Assembly: GCA_044375275.1 (NCBI GenBank)
Contig: JBILMZ010000122.1
Span: forward strand, 1-10,506
Source: SZUA-430 sp044375275
Lineage (GTDB): Bacteria; Pseudomonadota; Alphaproteobacteria; Micropepsales; Micropepsaceae
DNA length: 10,506 nt
Direction of reading: 5' to 3'
Of the stretch, positions 1 through 6,247 are shown piece after piece. Under the pieces are notes generated by a model. That model made no database searches. It saw only the letters and a program-made list of their open reading frames with translations, and was not told the DNA's origin. Numbering within the stretch: the stretch's first letter is position 1; the number at the start of each line of letters is the position of its first letter. Position numbers and translations under genes: made by a program.

Positions 1-1319
1 GATCCACCTGCCGAGTCACCCTCGACCAGGAACAGTTCGGACTTCGCGGGATCACGCTCCTGGCAGTCTGCCAGCTTGCCCGGAAGCGAAGACATGTCGA
101 ACGCACTCTTGCGCCGCGTCAGTTCACGCGCCTTGCGCGCGGCTTCCCGCGCCGATGCCGCCTCGACGACCTTGGCAACAATGGCTTTGGCCTCGCTCGG
201 GTGCTCTTCCAGCCAGATCGAAAGCTGCTCGTTCACGACACCTTCGACGACAGGACGGACTTCCGATGACACAAGCTTGTCCTTCGTCTGGGACGAGAAC
301 TTCGGGTCCGGCACCTTCACCGACAGGACGCAGGTCAGCCCTTCACGGCAGTCATCACCCGTGAGCGCAACCTTCTCCTTCTTGGCAAGGCCGCTGTCAT
401 TCGCATAGCCGTTCACGACACGCGTCAGGGCACCACGGAAACCGGCGAGATGGGTTCCACCATCACGCTGCGGAATGTTGTTCGTGAAGCAGAGCGTATT
501 CTCGTGATAGCTGTCGTTCCACCACATCGCGGCTTCGACCGTGATGCCATCACGCTCGATGCGGAAGGTCACCGGCTTGCTGATGAGGGCCGTCTTCGTC
601 CGGTCGAGATACTGCACGAAGGCTTCGACACCGCCATCGTAGTGCAGCGTGACTTCCTTGCGCTCCACGCCACGCAGGTCCTGGAAGCGGATCGTCACGC
701 CTGAATTGAGGAAGGCCAACTCACGCAGACGGTGCTCAAGAGTGAGGAAATCAAACTCGGTCTTGGTGAAAATGGTTGTGGAAGGCAGAAACGTGACCTC
801 GGTCCCGCGCTTTCCGTCGGAAGGCCCGACGACCGCAAGCGGCGCCGAGGGCTCACCCATCCTGAAGCGCATGTAGTTTTCTTTGCCATCGCGCCAGATG
901 CGAAGGTCAAGCCACTCCGAAAGCGCGTTGACGACAGACACGCCCACGCCGTGCAGGCCGCCCGACACCTTGTAGGAATTCTGGTCAAACTTTCCGCCCG
1001 CGTGAAGCTGCGTCATGATGACTTCTGCAGCCGACACGCCTTCCGACGAGTGGATGTCCGTGGGAATGCCACGCCCGTTGTCGCTGACGGTGCACGAGCC
1101 ATCTGCATTCAGCCGCACATTGACTTCCGTGGCGTGCCCGGCGAGAGCCTCGTCAATGGCATTGTCGACGACTTCATAGACCATGTGATGAAGGCCCGAA
1201 CCATCATCCGTGTCGCCGATATACATGCCCGGTCGCTTGCGCACAGCGTCCAGCCCCTTGAGGACCTTGATGCTGTCGGCATCGTAGGCTTCGACGCTCT
1301 TGGTTTTGTCTTCACTCAT
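1..1319 (-). CDS. gyrB: DNA gyrase subunit B, N-terminal 439 residues (cut by left window edge)
   Basis: GyrB is the ATPase subunit of DNA gyrase, which with GyrA introduces negative supercoils ahead of replication forks and at the origin. The reading frame opens at an ATG (1319-1317) and stays open to the window edge. The GHKL ATPase domain shows YEVVDNAIDEALAG around residues 48-61 (catalytic-type Glu49, ATP-binding Asn53 and Asp56), NGRGIP at 81-86, and the ATP-lid motif GGLHGVGVSVVNALS at about 120-134. The transducer domain has QTKDKL near 344-349, which holds the conserved lysine that contacts the ATP gamma-phosphate. The Toprim domain begins with EGDSAGG at 433-439, including the catalytic Glu433. 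Full GyrB proteins are about 800 residues, so only the N-terminal half is present; the Toprim remainder and tail lie outside. A GGA-type ribosome binding site sits just upstream. It lies 78 bp after recF, with repeats in the gap. ParE is a possible paralogue, but linkage to recF favours GyrB. Confidence 0.97.
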   Translation of the reverse strand, partial: MSEDKTKSVEAYDADSIKVLKGLDAVRKRPGMYIGDTDDGSGLHHMVYEVVDNAIDEALAGHATEVNVRLNADGSCTVSDNGRGIPTDIHSSEGVSAAEVIMTQLHAGGKFDQNSYKVSGGLHGVGVSVVNALSEWLDLRIWRDGKENYMRFRMGEPSAPLAVVGPSDGKRGTEVTFLPSTTIFTKTEFDFLTLEHRLRELAFLNSGVTIRFQDLRGVERKEVTLHYDGGVEAFVQYLDRTKTALISKPVTFRIERDGITVEAAMWWNDSYHENTLCFTNNIPQRDGGTHLAGFRGALTRVVNGYANDSGLAKKEKVALTGDDCREGLTCVLSVKVPDPKFSSQTKDKLVSSEVRPVVEGVVNEQLSIWLEEHPSEAKAIVAKVVEAASAREAARKARELTRRKSAFDMSSLPGKLADCQERDPAKSELFLVEGDSAGG

Positions 1320-1350
1320 CGCACATTCCGATCATTGTCGTTTCAGTCCG

Positions 1351-1391
1351 GCCAACCGCGGTTGGCACAAAATCATGGGCCAAATCATGGG
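1351..1391. repeat. 16-bp perfect palindrome plus tandem 12-mer pair upstream of gyrB
   Basis: The recF-gyrB gap contains GCCAACCGCGGTTGGC (1351-1366), a perfect self-complementary 16-mer. Almost adjacent lie two head-to-tail 12-mers, 1368-1379 and 1380-1391, sharing 11 of 12 bases (plus-strand core AAATCATGGG). The palindrome is about 32 bp upstream of the gyrB ATG. The arrangement would suit a dimeric regulator or a local RNA hairpin controlling gyrB, whose expression is commonly adjusted to supercoiling. I could not identify a convincing -35/-10 pair in this gap, so the function is an inference. Confidence 0.6.
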
Positions 1392-1397
1392 ACATCG

Positions 1398-2618
1398 TCA
1401 TAGCGACCTGACTTGGCCGTCCGCGACGCGCTTGAATTGCGCCCTCCCCTCGAGCCCCGAAAACAGCTGCAGGTCCGTGCCTGTCAGCCATGACTGGAGG
1501 TCCAGGGAGTCGATCTCGTCAAAGAGCGCGCGCCGACGCGTTTCGTCGAGATGCGCGGCGACTTCGTCGAGCAGGAGGATGGGCCTGTCAGGGGCCCCCG
1601 GCGCAGGCAGGGAAGCACAAGCCAGCACCAGGCGGATAAGCAGGGCCTTCTGCTCACCCGTGGAGCAACTGTCAGCGGGTCGCCCCTTCTCACGATGGGA
1701 GACGAGAAAGTCCGTAGCATGCGGACCATCGCCAGTCCGTCCGGCTTCAGCATCCCGCTCGCGGTTACGGCACAGGCGCGCCTGGAACTCGTCTTCGAGA
1801 TCAACCGCCGCGCGGGACTGCAGCCCGTTCTCGATGAATCCGGCAAGCCCAACCACCGCATGAGGAAATGTCGACCCGCTTTGGGCATCGATCCCATGGG
1901 AGAGTTGCTGAAGACCGGCGAGGCGAGAGGCCGCGACGGCGACGCCGGCCTCGGCCATCGTCTGCTCGAGTGCAGTCAGCCAGCCTCCGCTGCCACCGGC
2001 ACGAAGGGCTGCCATGCGTTCGCGCATCGCAGTCTCGTACTGCCCCCAGCGCCGGGCATGCAGCGGATCGAAGCTTGAAATCAGGCGGTCAAGGAAACGG
2101 CGGCGCTCGGAAACGCTCTCCGCAAAGATGCGATCCATGGCAGGTGAAAGCCAGATCAGCCGCACATGTTCGGCAAGCTGTGCAACGCCGGAGACGGGCA
2201 CGCCGTCCATGCGGACAGTTCGCTTCGATGCATCGCCGTCACCTTGCCCGGGCAGATAGCCGACACCGATCTGGAAGTTGGTGGCGGCACTTGAGATCGT
2301 GGCGGAAATGGCCCACGGCCGCTCAGGAGCGCCTACCGAGCCGTGAACCGGCGTCCGCGACATTTCACTCAGCCTTGCACCACGCAGGCCCCGGCCCGGG
2401 GCAAACATGGAGAGCGCTTCAAGCAGGTTTGTCTTGCCGGCGCCGTTCGGCCCGACAAGCACGACATGCGACCCCTCGCACTTGAGGTCCAGCATGCCAT
2501 AGGATCTGAAGTTCGTGAGCATGAGCCGTGTCACGGCGACACGCGCATCGCATGGCACGGGCTTTGCCGCCAGATACTCGCGGGAACTCATACGGCACGC
2601 GACCCTTTTCTCACTCAT
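1398..2618 (-). CDS. recF: DNA replication and repair protein RecF
   Basis: RecF is an SMC-like ABC ATPase that binds DNA at single-strand/double-strand junctions and, with RecO and RecR, loads RecA at gaps and stalled forks. The 406-residue frame shows Walker A GPNGAGKT at 56-63, the ABC signature CSTGEQKALL at 318-327, and Walker B with D-loop ILLLDEVAAHLD at about 347-358. The family-typical N-terminal strand LMLTNFRSY appears at 32-40, whereas RecF usually starts within a few residues of it. The chosen ATG therefore gives about 29 extra residues. I kept it because it overlaps the dnaN stop as ATGA (2618-2615), a typical coupled start. Alternatives are an ATG at 2591 with AAAAGGG about 11 nt upstream, or a GTG at 2534 that gives the family-typical start. 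It is followed by gyrB in the same direction and is probably co-transcribed with dnaN. Confidence 0.95.
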   Translation of the reverse strand: MSEKRVACRMSSREYLAAKPVPCDARVAVTRLMLTNFRSYGMLDLKCEGSHVVLVGPNGAGKTNLLEALSMFAPGRGLRGARLSEMSRTPVHGSVGAPERPWAISATISSAATNFQIGVGYLPGQGDGDASKRTVRMDGVPVSGVAQLAEHVRLIWLSPAMDRIFAESVSERRRFLDRLISSFDPLHARRWGQYETAMRERMAALRAGGSGGWLTALEQTMAEAGVAVAASRLAGLQQLSHGIDAQSGSTFPHAVVGLAGFIENGLQSRAAVDLEDEFQARLCRNRERDAEAGRTGDGPHATDFLVSHREKGRPADSCSTGEQKALLIRLVLACASLPAPGAPDRPILLLDEVAAHLDETRRRALFDEIDSLDLQSWLTGTDLQLFSGLEGRAQFKRVADGQVRSL

Positions 2619-3733
2619 ACCCTCATGGGCATGAGCACATAGAGCGCGGCGTCGCCATCGCTTTCACGCACCAGTGTCGGAGAACCGGCATCCGAAAAAA
2701 GGAACATCGCGCTCTCGCCCTCGATGCGCTCGAGGATGTCCATGATGTAGCGCGCGTTGAATCCGATCTCGATCGGCGCGTGCTTGTAATCAACGGCCAG
2801 TTCTTCGCTCGCAGTTCCCGCTTCCGGGCTGACCACTTTCAGTTCCAGCTTGCCCTTTTCCAGCGCAAGACGGACGGCCCGCGTTTTCTCGCTGGACACG
2901 GTTGAAACGCGATCCACGGCGCCCTTCAGGTCGTCGCGGTTGATCTCCAGCTGCTTGTCATTGCCGGTAGGAATGACGCGCTGATACTCGGGAAAGGTGC
3001 CGTCGATCAGCTTCGACGTCAGGGTCAGCGAAGACAGGGAGAACCGGATTTTCGTGTCTGACACTGACACTTCAACTTCGGCCTCCGAATCCTCAAGAAG
3101 CTTTCGGATTTCGCTGATGGTCTTGCGCGGTATGATGATGCCGGGAATCTCTGCAGCGCCCTTGGGAGCCGGAAGCTCGAAACGCGCAAGCCGATGCCCG
3201 TCAGTGGCAACCGCCTTGAGCAGCACCTTCCCCTTCTCGTTCATCGCATGCAGGTAGATGCCATTGAGGTAGTATCGGGTCTCTTCCGTCGAGACGGCAA
3301 ATCGCGTCTTGTCGATCAGGGACACCAGCTCGGGCGTCGAAAGTGAAAATTTGTGTGGCAAGGGTCCCGGCGCCATCGTCGGGAAGTCATCCTTGGGAAG
3401 CGCCTGCAGCTGGAACCGCGAGCGACCCGCCGAAAGCAGCAGGCGTCCATCAGCTTCCGCGAACTCAAGCTGGATCTGGCTGCCATCAGGGAGCTTGCGC
3501 ACGATGTCATAGAGCATGTGCGCGGAAACGGTCGTGGCACCTGGACGGGAAATGTCTGCATCAACGGTTTCCACGACCTCGATATCCAGGTCTGTGGCGG
3601 TCAGGGAAAGCTTTCCCTTGTCAGCATGCAGCAGCACGTTGGACAGGATTGGAATTGTATTCCTCCGCTCCACCACGCTCTGCACGTGATTCAGAGACTT
3701 GAGAAAGCTGGCCCGCTCGATGGTTATGCGCAT
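2615..3733 (-). CDS. dnaN: DNA polymerase III beta subunit (sliding clamp)
   Basis: DnaN forms the ring-shaped homodimer that tethers DNA polymerase III to its template and docks other replication and repair proteins, including Hda-type regulators of DnaA. The product is 372 residues, the usual clamp length. It begins with MRITIERASFLKSLNHVQ, has the conserved NTIPILSNVLL segment at 25-35, TDLDIEV near 47-53 and TDGHRLA at 178-184, and ends with YVLMPMRV, the C-terminal segment that helps build the peptide-binding pocket. The frame is open further upstream to an alternative start near 3829, but those extra residues are not clamp-like and the ATG at 3733 fits the family exactly. No good ribosome binding site is visible before this start. 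The stop codon overlaps the recF start by four bases. The gene follows dnaA in the same direction after a 205-bp gap containing a hairpin and a possible -10. Confidence 0.98.
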   Translation of the reverse strand: MRITIERASFLKSLNHVQSVVERRNTIPILSNVLLHADKGKLSLTATDLDIEVVETVDADISRPGATTVSAHMLYDIVRKLPDGSQIQLEFAEADGRLLLSAGRSRFQLQALPKDDFPTMAPGPLPHKFSLSTPELVSLIDKTRFAVSTEETRYYLNGIYLHAMNEKGKVLLKAVATDGHRLARFELPAPKGAAEIPGIIIPRKTISEIRKLLEDSEAEVEVSVSDTKIRFSLSSLTLTSKLIDGTFPEYQRVIPTGNDKQLEINRDDLKGAVDRVSTVSSEKTRAVRLALEKGKLELKVVSPEAGTASEELAVDYKHAPIEIGFNARYIMDILERIEGESAMFLFSDAGSPTLVRESDGDAALYVLMPMRV

Positions 3734-3854
3734 TACCGGATCCGAAAATGATATTTGAAAAGGAAAGGAGCGCCGCGGGCGCAATGAGCCTGGATCCACT
3801 TCGAAACCCAAGGCTAAATTTCGCGGCACAATGGGTAGTGACTATAACGGTTTA

Positions 3855-3892
3855 CGGCGCCCCAAGGAACAATAATCGTCCCCGGAGCGCCG
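3855..3892 (-). promoter_or_regulatory. Strong RNA hairpin between dnaA and dnaN
   Basis: Read on the minus (transcribed) strand, two arms (3892-3879 and 3868-3855) form a 14-bp stem around a 10-nt AT-rich loop. Three of the pairs are G-U wobbles, which work only in the dnaA-dnaN strand RNA, so a transcript-level role is likely. No U-tract follows, so it is not a classical intrinsic terminator. Possible roles are processing or stabilisation of the dnaA mRNA 3' end, or attenuation between dnaA and dnaN. Just downstream, TATAGT (3846-3841) could be a -10 for dnaN, but its best-spaced -35 (TTCCTT, 17 bp) is poor. Confidence 0.55.
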
Positions 3893-3938
3893 CATCTTCA
3901 ATCAGCCTAACCCGCTGAAATATAGAGGTTTTTTAAAG

Positions 3939-5423
3939 TTAAACCTGGCTGGCACCGCCATCAACGACGGCTTCCGCCTTCGCAACGGTGGATAGACCCT
4001 CAACTGGCCAGTTCCGGATCGACAGGCGCAGCTGCTCGACCTCTTCCGCAAATGTCGGGTCCATGCTGCACAGGCGCGTAATCGTCTCCACCGCATGCAT
4101 GACCGTGGTGTGGTCGCGGTTCCCGAACCGCCGCCCGATCTCCGGATACGAGCGGGGCGTGAGGAGGCGCGCAAGGTACATGGCAATCTGGCGGGGCCTC
4201 ACAATGCAGCGCGAGCGGTTCGGTGACTCCAGGTCCTGAACCTTGACGTTGAAATGCTCGGCAACCTTCTTCTTGATTTCCTCGATGGTGACCCTGCGGT
4301 CATAGGCGCGAAGGAAATCGGCCAGCCAGACATTGAGGTTCTCGATCGTGATCGGGCGCGCACCGTCACCGCTCTGCGTCACGACGCGCGTCAGGGCGCC
4401 TTCCAGCTCGCGCGTATTGGTCGCAATGCGCTGCGCCATGAAGTGAGCTGCTTCCGAGTTCAGCGTGAAGCCGGGACGTTCCTTGGCGACAAGGCGGGCC
4501 TTCGACTCGAGGATCGAAAGGCGCAGTTCGAAATCCGTTGGCTGGATTTCGATGGAAGCGCCGCGCACCAGGCGCGAACGGGCGCGCTCGGAAATCGTGT
4601 CAAACAGCGAAGGCGAGCGGTCCGCCGACAGGATGATCTGCTTCTGGTGGTCACCCAGCCAGTCAAGGGCGGCGAACAGCTCTTCCTGGGTGGCTTCCTT
4701 GCCCATGATGAAGTGGAGATCATCCACGAGCAGCACATCGACGTTGCGTACCAGATTCTTGAACGACAGCGTGTCGTTCGCCTTGATGGCCGTGATGAAG
4801 AGCCGCATGAAGTTCTCGGCAGACACCATCATGACGCGCAGGCTCGGGTTACGCAGAAGCTTGTGGCGCGCAATGGCGTGCATCAGATGGCTCTTGCCCA
4901 GGCCCGTCGGTCCGAAGAAGAAGATCGGGTTCGCGCTCGGCGCATCGCTCTCGGCAACGCGGCGTGCTTCCTGAAACGCGATCTGGTTCGTTCGGCCGAT
5001 CACGAAATTCTCAAACGTGTAGGACGGATTGAGAGGCGATGAGCCTTCCACAAGCGGAAGGTCGACAACAGGCCCGGAAAGGTCAGGAGTAGAAAGCCTT
5101 GATGAAGACGACTGGACAGGCTGCGCGGCACGCGGACGCAGGTCCACGACAAAGTCGACAGCGCCGAACTCGGGAGCGATTTCGACGATCATGTTGGCGA
5201 TGCGCTCGCCATGGCTTTCAACGATCTTGTCGCGCTCAAAGCGGCTGTTGCAGGCGATGACGACGCGGCCGTCCTCCACCGAGGTCAGGCGAAGTGGCTC
5301 AATCCAGTACTGGAAACGCTGCAGGCCCAATTCGATCTTGAGACGCTCACGCACCCGCTGCCACACGAGTTCAACATGTTCTCCACCAGTGTTTTTTGCT
5401 TCTTTTGATTCTTGAGAGGTCAC
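3939..5423 (-). CDS. dnaA: Chromosomal replication initiator protein DnaA
   Basis: DnaA is the AAA+ initiator that binds DnaA boxes at the origin as ATP-DnaA, melts the duplex and recruits helicase; it is also a transcription factor. The 494-residue product has an N-terminal domain I (about 15-90), a short linker (about 100-130) and an AAA+ core. The core has Walker A GPTGLGKS at 171-178, Walker B LLVDD at 231-235, sensor 1 around LSADRSP at 265-271, an arginine-finger region RARSRLVRG at about 280-288, and sensor 2 NTRELEGAL at 336-344. The C-terminal DNA-binding domain carries the signature GRRFGNRDHTTVMHA at 430-444. Walker A ends in Ser where Thr is commoner, and the finger region departs from the usual RLRSR pattern. 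The start is a GTG; AGAAGGG lies 8 nt upstream and no better in-frame ATG is present. Upstream lies a long regulated gap and downstream dnaN. Confidence 0.98.
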   Translation of the reverse strand: MTSQESKEAKNTGGEHVELVWQRVRERLKIELGLQRFQYWIEPLRLTSVEDGRVVIACNSRFERDKIVESHGERIANMIVEIAPEFGAVDFVVDLRPRAAQPVQSSSSRLSTPDLSGPVVDLPLVEGSSPLNPSYTFENFVIGRTNQIAFQEARRVAESDAPSANPIFFFGPTGLGKSHLMHAIARHKLLRNPSLRVMMVSAENFMRLFITAIKANDTLSFKNLVRNVDVLLVDDLHFIMGKEATQEELFAALDWLGDHQKQIILSADRSPSLFDTISERARSRLVRGASIEIQPTDFELRLSILESKARLVAKERPGFTLNSEAAHFMAQRIATNTRELEGALTRVVTQSGDGARPITIENLNVWLADFLRAYDRRVTIEEIKKKVAEHFNVKVQDLESPNRSRCIVRPRQIAMYLARLLTPRSYPEIGRRFGNRDHTTVMHAVETITRLCSMDPTFAEEVEQLRLSIRNWPVEGLSTVAKAEAVVDGGASQV

Positions 5424-5431
5424 GCCTTTTT

Positions 5432-5438
5432 CCCTTCT
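5432..5438 (-). promoter_or_regulatory. Ribosome binding site fixing the GTG start of dnaA
   Basis: On the minus strand AGAAGGG lies 8 nt before the GTG codon at 5423-5421. It is the only good Shine-Dalgarno match near the 5' end of the frame, and no in-frame ATG occurs early in the protein, so it decides the start. Confidence 0.7.
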
Positions 5439-5645
5439 TGTAAATTGCCTCGTGAGCCTGGCATCGGTTCAGAAGTCTTTTCCTCTGCACTTTCAGTCAG
5501 GCTCGCAGTCTCGCTCTCGTCATTAATCAGGCGACACCCCTCCTGCACCCGCGGAGCGCACTCCCCACGGATCCAACTCGTCACCAACCATTTGGGAAAT
5601 GACAGCAAGGCTCCACCGCCCGGCCACCATCTACGCCCCAACCAC

Positions 5646-5729
5646 CTATTCACCCGCTCAGATGCGACTGGAACCCCTCAGAACCAGTCACTGCTTGAAC
5701 GAACCGGATCCACCGCCAACCTATCCACC
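5646..5729 (+). repeat. Degenerate DnaA-box-like nonamers
   Basis: Two same-orientation nonamers, CTATTCACC (5646-5654) and CTATCCACC (5721-5729), match the DnaA-box consensus TTATNCACA at all but the first and last positions, with a weaker third, GGATCCACC, at 5706-5714. They lie about 220-310 bp upstream of the dnaA start, within the predicted leader. Low-affinity boxes near dnaA commonly serve autoregulation or origin unwinding. Two mismatches per nonamer make chance occurrence plausible. Confidence 0.3.
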
Positions 5730-5787
5730 AGGCAGGCAATAAGAAGCCGCTCGCGGAACCTGCCGCGCCAAACTCTACTCAGTTACA

Positions 5788-5809
5788 AAGAAAACCGCCC
5801 GGAACGGGC
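5788..5809 (-). terminator. Terminator-like hairpin inside the predicted dnaA leader
   Basis: On the minus strand GCCCG (5809-5805), loop TTC, CGGGC (5801-5797) is followed two bases later by TTTTCTTTG. A short GC-only stem plus a T-rich tract resembles a weak intrinsic terminator. It lies about 375 nt before the dnaA start and downstream of the candidate promoter, so it could attenuate dnaA transcription. The 5-bp stem is short, so the terminator function is uncertain. Confidence 0.35.
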
Positions 5810-5919
5810 TACAGAACTAGAAGTCTCTTGGAAGCAGAAACCCGCTCCCGGACACACCCACCGAAACAGCTGGAATGATTTTTTTTCTCATTGGTTTCAT
5901 CCAGGTCCCAACCGACGGC

Positions 5920-5951
5920 TTAACCATACCCAACACGCGTTTTCTGTTCAA
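5920..5951 (-). promoter_or_regulatory. Candidate dnaA promoter with overlapping CtrA-type motif
   Basis: On the minus strand TTGAAC (5951-5946), a 17-bp spacer and TATGGT (5928-5923) form a plausible sigma-70-type promoter matching 4 of 6 bases in each box. On the plus strand TTAACCAT (5920-5927) is identical to the half-site recognised by the alphaproteobacterial cell-cycle regulator CtrA and covers the -10. The -35 lies within an inverted repeat, TGTTC-AA-GAACA (5945-5956). Transcription would give a leader of about 490 nt to the dnaA GTG. The motif match is exact, but the promoter assignment is inference. Confidence 0.4.
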
Positions 5952-5968
5952 GAACAAAGTCTAAAAAA

Positions 5969-6024
5969 GATTCGCCGAAACGTGCGGCGTCGCCATTAAA
6001 AGCGATTCACGATCATGAAGATTC
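5969..6024. promoter_or_regulatory. Cluster of three GANTC (CcrM-type) methylation sites
   Basis: GATTC occurs at 5969-5973, 6004-6008 and 6020-6024, just upstream of the candidate dnaA promoter. By eye the rest of the window has about one GANTC per 500 bp, so three in 56 bp is a clear local enrichment. In Caulobacter-type bacteria GANTC methylation by CcrM times promoter activity, including that of dnaA. Another GATTC lies at 5407-5411 within the first codons of dnaA. Confidence 0.5.
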
Positions 6025-6113
6025 GCAAATCGAAAAGCGCGCGGCGTGCGCTCATCACATAGAAAAACACAGGATTTTCTTGCGACAGGGGAAACTTACG
6101 CGCGGCCCACATC

Positions 6114-6212
6114 ATCGTCAATGTGGTAACGATGTAATTAGTCTGTATACGGAGTAATTGACGATCACCGTGCGCCTTTTCGTGATCAGAATAAATCGCA
6201 GTTAAGGCGCAC
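6114..6212. repeat. Two 9-bp inverted repeats in an AT-rich patch
   Basis: ATCGTCAAT (6114-6122) is perfectly inverted as ATTGACGAT (6157-6165), and GTGCGCCTT (6170-6178) as AAGGCGCAC (6204-6212). A smaller pair, GATCAC (6163-6168) and GTGATC (6182-6187), bridges them. Between the arms of the first repeat, GTAATT occurs twice exactly 20 bp apart (6134 and 6154), about two helical turns. No reading frame here is believable. The structure suits protein binding or origin architecture. Confidence 0.45.
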
Positions 6213-6247
6213 ACCGTGCAGGAGAATTACGACCGTGATGGCACCCC

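Noticed and set aside
732..1403. A 223-codon plus-strand open frame
   Set aside because: It is antisense to the gyrB ATPase domain, a composition effect.
3734..3829. An N-terminal extension of dnaN to an upstream start
   Set aside because: The clamp family starts exactly at MRITIERASF, and the upstream residues are not clamp-like.
4254..5042. A 262-codon plus-strand open frame
   Set aside because: It is antisense to the AAA+ core of dnaA, with no domain and no start signal.
5412..5999. A 195-codon plus-strand open frame spanning most of the dnaA upstream gap
   Set aside because: It starts at a TTG inside dnaA, has no ribosome binding site, shows no recognisable family, and its openness follows from the C/A-rich strand composition.
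5996..6214. A 72-codon minus-strand frame upstream of dnaA
   Set aside because: No ribosome binding site, no family resemblance, and it overlaps the inverted-repeat cluster and GATTC sites.
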